This document shows positions 43,864 to 52,803 of a DNA stretch of 64,000 bases, one piece after another. Source of the stretch: Aquimarina sp. MAR_2010_214 (lineage in GTDB: Bacteria; Bacteroidota; Bacteroidia; Flavobacteriales; Flavobacteriaceae); NCBI RefSeq assembly GCF_002846555.1, contig NZ_PJMS01000001.1, forward strand, positions 4,572,501 to 4,636,500, in the 5' to 3' direction. Every line of letters begins with the position of its first letter. Within the stretch, counting starts at the first letter, position 1. The translations under genes were made by a program, and so were the position numbers. The notes beneath the pieces were generated by a model that ran no database searches, was not told the DNA's origin, and saw only the letters and a program-made list of their open reading frames with translations.

Positions 43864-46568
43864 AATCTAAGTAATAATCTTAAATAATAATTAGACCCAT
43901 TAACACCAAATTGTTGTACTCGCCTGCTATACATAAAGTTGCCATCTTCTGTATTAACAGAATGCTTATGCCTATCAGGGTAGACATTAAAAACATTATT
44001 TCCTCCCAGAGTACACTTGATATAATCATTAATTTGATATGATACTGCAATATCTGTTACGAGTTTAGGAGAAAACACCTGATCTCTGGATTCTATATTT
44101 CCCGTAAAATCATTTACAACCCAATTTAGAGAATCTCCATCATTTGGGTGAATAAATTTAACCTTACCAAAAAAAGTATTCACTACCTGAAATTCAAACT
44201 GTTCAAAGTCATAAGAAAGTAGTGCATTCACTTTATAATTAGGCTGTGCAAACTCTACCCTAGCAATTTCTTCTCTATTAAACAATACTTCTTCTTGTCC
44301 AACCAATGTTTGTGAAACTTTAATTGGCCCCTTTACTTTAGTCTTAGTGAAATTACCTCCCAAAGAAGCATTAAACTCTCCTGTACCAAGAGTTGTTTTA
44401 AAAAACAATGATAGATCTATACCAGATGTTCTAGAATCTATTGCATTCGTAAAGAACTGAGCAGCTCCAACATCAAAAGGCTCTAGAATTTCCTCATATC
44501 CTTCTTCAAACCTTCCTGAAAGAACAATTCTATCCTCTATATTAATTAAATAATAATCAAAATTAAAAGTGATATTATCGTTTAATTTACCACTAAAACC
44601 TGTATTAAAATGGCTGGATAATTCGGGTTTTAATTTTCCGATATCAAAAGCTTCTTTGGCGACCGCACTTTCGTTATTAAAAGTACCTACTTGTACACTT
44701 TCTCCATTAATAAATTGCGTACTTATATTTTGGAAAAATACCTGATGAAGAGATGGTGCTCTGAACCCAGTAGAAAATCCTGCTCGTAAACTAATTTCAT
44801 CTCTAACTCTATATCTACCAGATAACTTCCAAATCGCCTGCCCTCCAAAATCATTATATGCTTCGTATCTGGCTGCTCCTCTAATTAGAAGCTTGTCTGT
44901 TATGTTTGCCTCAATATCAAGATATCCAGAACTATTTGTTCTAAAACGATTTAATGCATTTTCTGGTTGAAAACCAGGAAAAACCTGTGCTCCAACAATT
45001 CTAGGCAACTCTACTCCCGAAGTATTGGTATATGTACTTCCTCCATCAACATAAGAAGCTTCTTCTCCTGCTACTATCTCATAGTTCTCTACTCGTAGCT
45101 CTGCTCCAAAGGCTACATTTATACCATTAAGCCAATCAAATGTTCTTGAAATATCAAGGTTTGTTGTATTTTGCCTGTAGATAAACCCTCCTGCATAAAA
45201 AGTTCTTGGGGATGCTACTCCTAAGGAGGCATTATTAGAATTATTTACCGTATAATCTAATCTATTAACTCCAATAGAGTGGCTAAAGTCGACATCCCAT
45301 TCATTTTTAATTCCTCTTATTCCTCCTGTAATTGCATCATCCTGAATATCGGTAAGAATTTCTGGAGAAAAACCATTTGGAAACAACTCTAAAACTACCC
45401 TACTTTGATCTTTAGGGAAACGATAAAATCCTTTTGATGTTCCTTCTCTATAATTTCTTCCTCCATGCATATAAAATGTTGCATAGTCAGACATTATTAT
45501 CTCTCCATTAAAAGATAATGAAAGATTCTGAGTTTCTGCACTTCCAATTTCCATTACTCGCTTATCAGAATACCCTGTCTGAGCAAAAAAATTATTTTCT
45601 TCAATTAATGTTTGATCCGTTGTAGTATCATTAGAATACACAGTACCTGTATAATCTCCAGACCTGTTAATAGATTTTCTATCTCGATATTCTGCCGTAA
45701 CATTGATATATCCTTCTTTTCCTATTTTTAACCCAAAATTCGCAGAAGAATATACGTTTAACCCATCTCCCTTCGTGTTTACTGCTACTCTATTATCAAG
45801 TTGAATGATTTCTGTTTGTTTTTTTAGAATGATATTAATTACTCCTGCAATAGCATCAGAACCGTATTGAGAAGTTGCTCCATCTCGTAATATTTCGATA
45901 CGCTCTATAGATGCTATTGGTATTGCATTAAAATCAGTACCTACCGATCCTCTACCCACAGTACCATTAACATTTAACAAAGAACTATTATGTCTGCGTT
46001 TCCCATTCACTAACACAAGCACCTGGTCTGGTCCTAACCCTCTAAGTGTTGCTGGATCTATATGATCTGTACCATCTGCTACCGTTTGATGTGTAGAATG
46101 AAAAGAAGGAATCAAATAATGAAGAATATGACTCAATTCTATCTGAGATGAATTTGTTAATTGTTGAGGTGAAATAATATCTACAGCTGCTGTATTCTTT
46201 AATATTGATTTTGGCTTGGCCCTTGATCCCAAAGAAACCGGTTGATCTATTGAGAATCCCGTTTCTAAGACAAAATCTACCTTTGCTGTATCTCCAACTT
46301 TAACCAGTACCGTTTTAGAAACAGAAGTATACATTACAAATTCTGAAGTAACTATATATTCTCCCTCATCAACATCAAAACTATAATTACCATTAACATC
46401 TGTTGTTGTATTTTTATCTGTTCCCTCTATAACCAATCGTGCCCCTGGTAGATTACCAAATTGATCAGAAACATTACCCGATATAACCGCCCTAGATTGA
46501 GAGAATGCTCCCGAAATAAAACAACAAAATAGTAAACCAGTAAGGTATAACCTATACTGAACTAACAA
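43860..46568 (-). CDS. TonB-dependent receptor with carboxypeptidase-regulatory N-domain
   Basis: Predicted 902 residues, outer membrane. The N-terminal signal ends in GAFSQ. Residues about 27-115 are a carboxypeptidase-regulatory-like domain (VSDQFGNLPGARLVIEGTDK). The plug is at about 125-245 (AVDIISPQQLTNS, LVNGKRRHNSSLL, IERIEILRDGATSQYG) and the beta-barrel fills the rest. No TonB box is visible before the plug. The start is TTG at 46568, with a candidate promoter 78 bases upstream of it. The ligand is unknown; co-translation with a sensor kinase suggests that import and sensing are linked. No SusD-like partner gene is present. Confidence 0.9.
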   Translation of the reverse strand: MLVQYRLYLTGLLFCCFISGAFSQSRAVISGNVSDQFGNLPGARLVIEGTDKNTTTDVNGNYSFDVDEGEYIVTSEFVMYTSVSKTVLVKVGDTAKVDFVLETGFSIDQPVSLGSRAKPKSILKNTAAVDIISPQQLTNSSQIELSHILHYLIPSFHSTHQTVADGTDHIDPATLRGLGPDQVLVLVNGKRRHNSSLLNVNGTVGRGSVGTDFNAIPIASIERIEILRDGATSQYGSDAIAGVINIILKKQTEIIQLDNRVAVNTKGDGLNVYSSANFGLKIGKEGYINVTAEYRDRKSINRSGDYTGTVYSNDTTTDQTLIEENNFFAQTGYSDKRVMEIGSAETQNLSLSFNGEIIMSDYATFYMHGGRNYREGTSKGFYRFPKDQSRVVLELFPNGFSPEILTDIQDDAITGGIRGIKNEWDVDFSHSIGVNRLDYTVNNSNNASLGVASPRTFYAGGFIYRQNTTNLDISRTFDWLNGINVAFGAELRVENYEIVAGEEASYVDGGSTYTNTSGVELPRIVGAQVFPGFQPENALNRFRTNSSGYLDIEANITDKLLIRGAARYEAYNDFGGQAIWKLSGRYRVRDEISLRAGFSTGFRAPSLHQVFFQNISTQFINGESVQVGTFNNESAVAKEAFDIGKLKPELSSHFNTGFSGKLNDNITFNFDYYLINIEDRIVLSGRFEEGYEEILEPFDVGAAQFFTNAIDSRTSGIDLSLFFKTTLGTGEFNASLGGNFTKTKVKGPIKVSQTLVGQEEVLFNREEIARVEFAQPNYKVNALLSYDFEQFEFQVVNTFFGKVKFIHPNDGDSLNWVVNDFTGNIESRDQVFSPKLVTDIAVSYQINDYIKCTLGGNNVFNVYPDRHKHSVNTEDGNFMYSRRVQQFGVNGSNYYLRLLLRL

Positions 46569-46645
46569 AATAGGTGGGCTTTTTTTAGTCCGCGTTTTAA
46601 TATGCTTATTTATTTAGATTTTAAATAGATTGTTTTGTGTGCTTT

Positions 46646-46676
46646 CAAAACTATCATAAGTTCATTCAAAATACAA
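46646..46676 (-). promoter_or_regulatory. Candidate promoter of the TonB receptor-kinase pair
   Basis: On the minus strand TTG (46676-46674), 20 bases, then TAGTTTTG (46653-46646), a perfect -33/-7 pair with the spacing and box seen at 18461-18491. Transcription would start near 46640, some 70 bases before the TTG start codon. The receptor and kinase may therefore be made independently of the response regulators. Confidence 0.62.
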
Positions 46677-46701
46677 ATATATATGGGGACAATATCTGAA
46701 G

Positions 46702-47136
46702 TTATACTATATTTTTATGTGATTCTGAGCAACAATCCAACTCCGGCAAACTAAAATACTTCATCACAATCTTGCAAACAATCTCTTTAGTTAACATTTT
46801 TTTTGCGTATTCCTTTATTTCCAAAATATGCGCTGCTTTTTCTTCATCTTCTTTACTCAGCTCTGTTCCCAACATCAGAATTATGACAGATCCTTTGTAT
46901 TTATCATCTAATTTCTGATACTCGGCAATGAACTCCCAACCATCCATGACAGGCATATTAATATCCAAAAATATAATTTCAGGAATAATTTCAGATTGAA
47001 TATAATCTAATGCTTGTTTTCCATTTTCAGCAATAAAAACCTCTTCTACACATTGTACTTTTTCTATAATTGTTTTATTAAAAAAGTTAGTTGCTCTACT
47101 ATCATCAATGAGAAGAAAACGTTTTAATTTTTTCAT
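46702..47136 (-). CDS. Single-domain response regulator with altered switch residue
   Basis: Predicted 144 residues from ATG 47136; an upstream in-frame TTG at 47142 is less likely. It is a receiver domain only, with the acidic pocket LLIDDSRATN and phospho-acceptor Asp58 in FLDINMP. The conserved Ser/Thr of the switch is Met88 (VIILMLGTE), while the Lys (113) remains and the usual Pro after it is Met. The C-terminus is longer and ends in CCSESHKNIV. It may be phosphorylated but should not signal in the normal way. Two bases separate it from the preceding regulator gene. Confidence 0.85.
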   Translation of the reverse strand: MKKLKRFLLIDDSRATNFFNKTIIEKVQCVEEVFIAENGKQALDYIQSEIIPEIIFLDINMPVMDGWEFIAEYQKLDDKYKGSVIILMLGTELSKEDEEKAAHILEIKEYAKKMLTKEIVCKIVMKYFSLPELDCCSESHKNIV

Positions 47137-47138
47137 AA

Positions 47139-47543
47139 TCAAAAATGGTTTTTTAGCACATCATCTAATAAATTCATAGATAAAGGTTTATTGATGAAAT
47201 CATCTACCGAATGATTCTTGGCAGATGCTCTCACATCATCTGGGTTAGAAGATGTTGATAACAAAATTACTTTAATACCAGCTGTTACTTTTTGATCCAG
47301 TTTAGAAAACTCGGTCAAAAACTCCCACCCGTTCATGGCAGGCATATTGATATCTAAAAAAATAAGGTCTGGTTTTGTTGCTGTGTTGTTTTCTACAGCA
47401 TTAAGATAATCTAGAGCAGCCATACCACTTTGTACAGTATTAACCTGATAAAAGTCTTTGTGTTTGGTAACTACTCTTTCGTTAAAGAAATTTGTTGCCT
47501 TGTCATCATCTATTAACAAGACACAATTCACCAATCTATCCAT
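47139..47543 (-). CDS. Single-domain response regulator
   Basis: Predicted 134 residues, ATG start. Receiver domain only: acidic pocket LLIDDDKATN, Asp64 in FLDINMP, switch Ser96 in VILLSTSS, and Lys119 in FINKPLS. All key residues are present. It has no output domain, so it acts by protein binding or as part of a phosphorelay, possibly with the YfiR-kinase encoded by the same cluster. It is the first gene of the regulator pair, with a candidate -7 box 50 bases upstream. Confidence 0.9.
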   Translation of the reverse strand: MDRLVNCVLLIDDDKATNFFNERVVTKHKDFYQVNTVQSGMAALDYLNAVENNTATKPDLIFLDINMPAMNGWEFLTEFSKLDQKVTAGIKVILLSTSSNPDDVRASAKNHSVDDFINKPLSMNLLDDVLKNHF

Positions 47544-47595
47544 TTAATTTCCCAATTACACTCAAAGGAAATAAACTTATTTGATATGACCATAA

Positions 47596-47603
47596 CAAAA
47601 CTA
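47596..47603 (-). promoter_or_regulatory. Possible -7 box of the response-regulator pair
   Basis: TAGTTTTG on the minus strand, identical to the boxes at 18461 and 46646. The nearest TTG is 26 bases further upstream, longer than usual, so this promoter is less certain. Confidence 0.35.
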
Positions 47604-47748
47604 AATTTTATGAAATAGTTTTCGTTTAACAACACAAATTTAACGGTAAAATGTATTCTCTAAAATTAATTTTCTGAAATAAAGCAATTTATGCTTTAAA
47701 AAAACTAATACAAAAACGCGTAGTTTTAACTAAATTTTAGGTCAATAA

Positions 47749-47789
47749 AAACATAGTCACTTATTTGTAAGAAATAAGTGACTATGTTT
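47749..47789 (-). terminator. Terminator of the T9SS cargo gene (18-base perfect stem)
   Basis: AAACATAGTCACTTATTT pairs perfectly with AAATAAGTGACTATGTTT around GTAAG. On the minus strand it is followed by TTATTG. It lies 22 bases after the stop codon at 47812. Confidence 0.85.
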
Positions 47790-47811
47790 AAACTTATGTT
47801 GTCTGTTTTTT

Positions 47812-48948
47812 TTATTCTATAATAAGCTTTTCGAACTGTGTTTTTCCTCCCGATTCAATTTGAACTAAATAAAACCCTGGTTTCAGATTATATGAATTGA
47901 ATTCGAAAATATATTCTGTATTTCCCGATTTTATGTCTTCAAGTATTTTTCTCTTATCTACCAAATCAAAGATTTGTATTAATACAGGTAATGGCTTAGC
48001 AGAAGAAACATTAATATTAAATCTGCCATCTGGTGACGGGTTAGGATAAACTGAAGTTTCAAATAATTTTGATTCTTTATTTGATGACTTATTTAATAAC
48101 TCTTGATTATCTATCAAAGTAATACTTTGATTCGATTTATTAATATCTGTGGTTTGAACAACAGTTATAGTTGCATCACCACTGTTTATTCTCTGTTCAT
48201 AGATTTCATTTTTTGTGAATTTTTTGTAAAAAGATGGAGAACTTACGCTTACTAACTTTTCACTTATTCTTTTTTTACATCTAGAAGCTCTCCTACTTCT
48301 AGAAACGGATTTAAATTTTACCCCCACTAAACGTTTACTCTCACTATATTTCTGAGAAAAAGAATACGTTCTATTTATAAATCGTCCTGAATTATCAAAC
48401 AAGAAATCCTCTGACCCATCCTCGAATATGGCTTTTATCGATTGTAGCCCCTCTATTGATCCACAAGAAGATGGACCTGAACCGATATTCCCACTCACGG
48501 TCAATTCGTAGTTCTGTGCAGTGTCTATGACTTGAACAACTGTTATGGTTGCATCACCACTGTTTATTCTCTGTTCATAGATTTCATTTTTTGTAAATTT
48601 TTTGTAAAAAGATGGAGAACTTACGTTTACTAACTTTTCACTTATTCTTTTTTTGCATCTAGAAACTCTCTTACTTCTAGAAACAGATTTAAATTTCACC
48701 CCCACTAAACGTTTACTCTCACTATATTTCTGAGAAAAAGAATACGTTCTATTTACAAATCGTCCTGAATTATCAAACAAGAAATCTTCTGACCCATCAT
48801 CGAATATGGCTTTTATCGATTGTAACCCCTCTATTGATCCACAAGAAGATGGACCTGAACCGATATTCCCACTTACAGTCAATTGGTAGTCCTGTGCAAA
48901 TGTGGTAAATGTGATGGATAACATCACTAATAATAAAAATTTTCTCAT
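47812..48948 (-). CDS. T9SS cargo protein with duplicated domain
   Basis: Predicted 378 residues, ATG start, signal peptide ending in TTFAQ. Residues about 20-140 and 146-266 are two nearly identical copies of one domain (YQLTVSGNIGSGPSSCGSIE, then a basic part with SRCKKRISEKL and INSGDATITVVQ). Each has two cysteines that could form a disulfide. The C-terminal 80 or so residues are a type A sorting domain of the type IX secretion system (SVYPNPSPDGRFNINVSSAK, then NLKPGFYLVQIESGGKTQFE). The protein should be exported and attached to, or released from, the cell surface. The domain is not one I recognise. Confidence 0.85.
   Translation of the reverse strand: MRKFLLLVMLSITFTTFAQDYQLTVSGNIGSGPSSCGSIEGLQSIKAIFDDGSEDFLFDNSGRFVNRTYSFSQKYSESKRLVGVKFKSVSRSKRVSRCKKRISEKLVNVSSPSFYKKFTKNEIYEQRINSGDATITVVQVIDTAQNYELTVSGNIGSGPSSCGSIEGLQSIKAIFEDGSEDFLFDNSGRFINRTYSFSQKYSESKRLVGVKFKSVSRSRRASRCKKRISEKLVSVSSPSFYKKFTKNEIYEQRINSGDATITVVQTTDINKSNQSITLIDNQELLNKSSNKESKLFETSVYPNPSPDGRFNINVSSAKPLPVLIQIFDLVDKRKILEDIKSGNTEYIFEFNSYNLKPGFYLVQIESGGKTQFEKLIIE
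48154..48888 (-). repeat. Two 378-base direct repeats inside the T9SS cargo gene
   Basis: The two copies (near 48154-48510 and 48532-48888) are offset by exactly 378 bases (126 codons) and are nearly identical at base level, with only scattered changes, mostly silent or conservative. This is a recent in-frame duplication. Confidence 0.88.
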
Positions 48949-49523
48949 GATTTTAAGTTTTAAAAGTTATACTAAATTGATTTGTTTACTCTTTAGATTA
49001 AATATTTATATTTTGATGATGAGGGTGATGGGCATATATTACTATTAAATATCAATTTTCTAACTTGACTAACAAAACAAAGTATATTTCTGCAAGGCTA
49101 TTTTATATTATAGTTGAATTTATACATCTCATTTCCATCTCCTGATTTTCAATTATTTTTCATACACTATTAATTACTCTTGTAGTCTTAGTATTACACA
49201 ACTCAAGATATGTTTATAATGTAATCTCATACTCTTCAGAAGTTTTAAAAATACTCTGAAATCATCAAGAAAACCTCACTGTTTTCAGGGGTTTTTTATA
49301 TCTAGAGAAAAAAAAACATAACAATTTGATTATAAATAAATTGTCCGTTTTTTCTTTTCTAAAATGAAATAACAAACTAAATCGCCTATACTAAAAGCAG
49401 AGGGATTTCATCGTAATCTAAAATCAATAGAATTGTATATAACTTAAAAATCTTATTTTCCTATTCAATATCAGTTTTGACATACTTTTAATAAAGACTA
49501 TAAAAAATAAATGTAAATTTGAA
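48949..49523. other. 575-base intergenic region
   Basis: It lies between the divergently read T9SS cargo gene and the small coupled ORF. AT-rich, no supported gene. At 49270-49297 AAAACC...CTG-TTTT-CAG...GGTTTT forms a plus-strand hairpin followed by a T-rich stretch, like a terminator without a gene in front of it. This could mark a short RNA or a decayed gene. No -33/-7 pair of full quality was found on either strand. Confidence 0.45.
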
Positions 49524-49682
49524 ATGTATTCAGGCAATGGTTTTAGATATCTAACCTTTGGGAATAAATCATATGCAAGACGTACCAACATAATTCTAAA
49601 TAGGCATTTAAAACCTTTTATCGAATTGATTTCACTTGGAGAACATGAAATCAGAAACTTTTTTAAACTTCAATCAAATTAA
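49524..49682 (+). CDS. Possible small protein coupled to the membrane hydrolase gene
   Basis: An ATG at 49524 opens a 52-residue frame that ends TAA at 49680-49682, overlapping the ATG of the next gene by one base (TAATG). The peptide is basic and starts MYSGNGFRYLTFGNKSYARR. It has no signal or membrane segment and no family I recognise. TAAATTTG at 49514-49521 resembles a -7 box but lies too close to allow use of this ATG. The tight stop/start overlap supports a real coupled ORF; the remnant of a larger gene is the alternative. Confidence 0.38.
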   Translation: MYSGNGFRYLTFGNKSYARRTNIILNRHLKPFIELISLGEHEIRNFFKLQSN

Positions 49683-50695
49683 TGGATTCATTAACCCAAA
49701 TTATATTAGGGGCTGCAGTAGGAGAAGCGACCTTAGGTAAAAAAGCAGGTAACAAAGCTATGCTGTGGGGAGCTATTGCAGGGACTATTCCTGATTTAGA
49801 TGTACTATCCAAGCTTTTTGTTGATCCTGTTACAGCAAACGAATTGCATCGTGGATTTTCTCACTCTATACTGTTTAGCGTGCTTGCCGCTCCAATATTT
49901 GGTTGGATAATCTCTAAAATCTATCGCAATAATGAAGCAAACTGGAAAGATTGGTCAAGGCTTATGTTTCTAGGGCTTTTTACTCACCCTATATTAGATG
50001 CATTTACCACATGGGGGACTCAGCTGTTCTGGCCTTTTGATTATAAAGTTTCATTCAAAAACATTTTTGTTGTAGATCCTTTGTATACCATACCATTTTT
50101 AATGTTTTTGATCTTAGCCATGTTTTATAAACGAACACATCCTAAAAGAAGAAAGTTTAACACTCTTGGATTATACATCAGTAGTATTTATATGCTTATA
50201 ACACTAGGGTTAAAATGGTATACTTATGGGGTGTTTCAGACAAATCTTGAAAATCAACATATTCGATATAAAGAGATTCAAACAAAACCAACTCCTCTCA
50301 ATAGTATTTTATGGACTGCAAATGTAGAAACCGAAGATTCTTTTTTGATAGCATATTATTCTCTATTAGAAAAAGAAGATATTATTACTTTTTCAGAATT
50401 TCCAAAGAACCATCATTTGTTGGGTAAGATGGAAGATGATCCACTGATCCCAAGATTAATTAAATTATCAGAAGGTTGGTATACTATCGAAAAAACTAAT
50501 GATAAATTATTTTTTAATGATTTGAGATTTGGTCAAATGGGGGTGGGCGAAAAAGCAAATAGATTTGTATTTAGTTATGAACTATTTTATGATGATAATG
50601 GCATTCTAACAGCCAAAGAAAGAGAAAAAGACATGGATGATGCCTCTCCTTTACTCAAGAAATTATTTAGCAGAGTATTAGGAAATAAATCATAA
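49682..50695 (+). CDS. Membrane-bound YdjM-type metal-dependent hydrolase
   Basis: Predicted 337 residues. The N-terminal half matches the YdjM/LexA-binding membrane hydrolase family (PF04307): MDSLTQIILGAAVGEATLG, GTIPDLDVL, HRGFSHS, and THPILDAFTTWGTQLFWPF, with His and Asp residues that bind metal. Four to five transmembrane helices lie in the first 190 residues, and a soluble beta-rich part of about 150 residues follows. The substrate is unknown; YdjM in E. coli is SOS-controlled, but no LexA-type site is seen here. An inverted repeat lies downstream, before the biotin carrier gene. Confidence 0.85.
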   Translation: MDSLTQIILGAAVGEATLGKKAGNKAMLWGAIAGTIPDLDVLSKLFVDPVTANELHRGFSHSILFSVLAAPIFGWIISKIYRNNEANWKDWSRLMFLGLFTHPILDAFTTWGTQLFWPFDYKVSFKNIFVVDPLYTIPFLMFLILAMFYKRTHPKRRKFNTLGLYISSIYMLITLGLKWYTYGVFQTNLENQHIRYKEIQTKPTPLNSILWTANVETEDSFLIAYYSLLEKEDIITFSEFPKNHHLLGKMEDDPLIPRLIKLSEGWYTIEKTNDKLFFNDLRFGQMGVGEKANRFVFSYELFYDDNGILTAKEREKDMDDASPLLKKLFSRVLGNKS

Positions 50696-50747
50696 AAAAA
50701 ACTTGTAAAAACATCCTCTACCTTATTATATAACCATCTATAAATAA

Positions 50748-50778
50748 TATGAGAATATATGAATATAAAATTCTCATA
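50748..50778 (+). promoter_or_regulatory. Inverted repeat before the carboxylase genes
   Basis: TATGAGAAT and ATTCTCATA form a perfect 9-base palindrome with a 13-base loop, 45 bases before the biotin carrier start. No T-tract follows, so an operator is as likely as a terminator of the hydrolase gene. Confidence 0.4.
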
Positions 50779-50822
50779 AATATAATATCTATTTTTATCT
50801 TGCAAGTCAAATATTCACATTT

Positions 50823-51308
50823 ATGAGTAGCGTATATAAAGTTAAAGTAAACAAGGTTTTTGATTTTGAACTTACCGAAGAAGACATCTCAAAAATTGAT
50901 ATGGTAAGTAATTCAAAATCAACCCACCACATTCTTCAAAACAATACATCTTTTCATACAGAAATTGTACAATCAGATTTCAATTCTAAAAAATATACGG
51001 TAAAGGTTAACAACAACAGTTATCAGGTTAATATTACCAATGAATTAGATACCCGGATTGCAGCAATGGGATTCTCTATTGGGTCTTCTAAACAGGTAAA
51101 TGCCATTAAAGCCCCCATGCCCGGATTGCTTCTAGATGTTCAGGTTGAAATAGGTCAGGAAGTAAAGGAAGATGATCCTTTACTTATTTTGGAAGCTATG
51201 AAAATGGAAAATCTTATTCTATCTCCCAGAGATGGAGTAATAAAATCCATTACAGCCACTACAGGAGATGCTGTAGACAAAGGGCAATTATTAATTGAAT
51301 TCGTTTAG
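50823..51308 (+). CDS. Biotin carboxyl carrier protein of acyl-CoA carboxylase
   Basis: Predicted 161 residues, ATG start. The C-terminal 75 residues are a biotinyl domain with EAMKMENLI, the lysine to be biotinylated being Lys127, and the flanking VKAPMPGLL-type motif (IKAPMPGLLLDVQV). The N-terminal part is a linker-type extension found in propionyl-CoA-carboxylase carriers of Bacteroidota. It carries carboxyl groups from the biotin carboxylase to the carboxyltransferase encoded next. Spacers of 47 and 5 bases link the three genes into one operon. Confidence 0.9.
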   Translation: MSSVYKVKVNKVFDFELTEEDISKIDMVSNSKSTHHILQNNTSFHTEIVQSDFNSKKYTVKVNNNSYQVNITNELDTRIAAMGFSIGSSKQVNAIKAPMPGLLLDVQVEIGQEVKEDDPLLILEAMKMENLILSPRDGVIKSITATTGDAVDKGQLLIEFV

Positions 51309-51355
51309 CATATAATAGGCATTAAACAGAACAATGCGTTCTAATATAGTTTAAT

Positions 51356-52798
51356 ATGAAAAAAATACTAGTAGCAAATAGAGGTGAGATTGCAATTCGA
51401 GTGATGACGACAGCTCGTAAAATGGGAATCAAAACCGTTGCCATATACTCTACCGTAGACAGAAACGCTCCACACGTAAAATTCGCAGATGAAGCTGTTT
51501 GTATTGGAGAAGCTCCTTCTAACCAATCCTACTTGTTAGGATCTAAAATCATTGAAGTAGCTAAGCAGCTACATGTAGATGCCATACATCCCGGATACGG
51601 ATTCCTTAGTGAAAATGCAGATTTTGCAGAAGAAGTAGAGAAAAACAATATTATTTTTATTGGTCCGAAATCCAAAGCTATAAAGGTTATGGGAAGCAAA
51701 TTAGCAGCCAAAGATGCTGTTAAAGCCTATGATATTCCTATGGTTCCTGGTATAGATGAAGCCATTACAGATGTTGATAAAGCTAAAAAAATCGCAAGTG
51801 AAATAGGTTTTCCTATTTTGATCAAAGCTTCTGCTGGTGGTGGTGGAAAAGGGATGCGGGTAGTAGAAGAAGAAAAAGATCTCGAATCACAAATGAATCG
51901 TGCCATTAGTGAAGCTACCTCAGCTTTTGGAGATGGCTCTGTATTTATCGAAAAATATGTTGCTTCACCACGACATATCGAAATACAAATCATGGCAGAT
52001 AGCCACGGCAATGTAGTACACTTATTCGAAAGAGAATGTAGTGTACAACGACGACATCAAAAAGTAGTAGAAGAAGCTCCTTCTGCTGTACTCTCTCCAG
52101 AGCTACGTTCTGAAATGGGAAAAGCAGCCGTTAAAGTAGCCAAAGCCTGTGACTACCTTGGTGCCGGGACTGTAGAATTTCTTTTAGATGAAAACCAAAA
52201 TTTCTACTTCCTCGAAATGAACACTCGACTACAAGTAGAGCATCCGGTTACCGAATTGATAACAGGAACAGACCTTGTAGCATTACAAATAAAAGTAGCC
52301 AGAGGCGAAAAACTACCAATACAACAAGAAGATCTAAAAATAAAAGGGCATGCTCTGGAGCTACGCGTATATGCAGAAGATCCACTAAATGATTTCTTAC
52401 CTAGTGTGGGGCATTTAGAAACCTACCAAATACCAGTTGGTAAAGGGATTCGCGTCGATAATGGTTTTGAAGAAGGAATGGATATTCCTATTTACTACGA
52501 CCCCATGCTTTCAAAACTAATCACCTACGGAAAAACTCGTGATGAAGCCATACTATTAATGCTAAAAGCAATCGATAATTATAACATCAAAGGAGTACAA
52601 ACTACATTACCGTTTGGTAAATTTGTGTTTGAACATGAAGCCTTTAGATCTGGTAATTTCGACACGCATTTTGTGAAGAAATATTTCACTACAGATACAA
52701 TACAGTCAGCAATGGAAGAAGAGGCTAAAATTGCTGCCTTAATTGCCATGAAACAATACATCGAAGATCAAAAAACGTTACGCATACCAACACGCTAA
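51356..52798 (+). CDS. accC: Biotin carboxylase subunit of acyl-CoA carboxylase
   Basis: Predicted 480 residues, ATG start. ATP-grasp enzyme that carboxylates biotin using bicarbonate and ATP. Landmarks are [10 protein letters not shown] at the N-terminus, [10 protein letters not shown], the glycine-rich ATP loop [32 protein letters not shown] and the catalytic [16 protein letters not shown]. The length fits single-subunit biotin carboxylases. Together with the carrier before it and the carboxyltransferase after it, it forms a three-subunit carboxylase. The symbol follows the family; whether it serves acetyl- or propionyl-CoA depends on the partner. Confidence 0.93.
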   Translation: MKKILVANRGEIAIRVMTTARKMGIKTVAIYSTVDRNAPHVKFADEAVCIGEAPSNQSYLLGSKIIEVAKQLHVDAIHPGYGFLSENADFAEEVEKNNIIFIGPKSKAIKVMGSKLAAKDAVKAYDIPMVPGIDEAITDVDKAKKIASEIGFPILIKASAGGGGKGMRVVEEEKDLESQMNRAISEATSAFGDGSVFIEKYVASPRHIEIQIMADSHGNVVHLFERECSVQRRHQKVVEEAPSAVLSPELRSEMGKAAVKVAKACDYLGAGTVEFLLDENQNFYFLEMNTRLQVEHPVTELITGTDLVALQIKVARGEKLPIQQEDLKIKGHALELRVYAEDPLNDFLPSVGHLETYQIPVGKGIRVDNGFEEGMDIPIYYDPMLSKLITYGKTRDEAILLMLKAIDNYNIKGVQTTLPFGKFVFEHEAFRSGNFDTHFVKKYFTTDTIQSAMEEEAKIAALIAMKQYIEDQKTLRIPTR

Positions 52799-52803
52799 AT
52801 ATT

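Noticed and set aside
49270..49297. Small RNA with its own terminator
   Set aside because: A hairpin and T-rich tail exist, but no convincing promoter was found before it on that strand.
49483..49490. TACTTTTA before the small ORF and hydrolase as a regulon promoter
   Set aside because: The 14 bases at the required distance do not resemble the operator.
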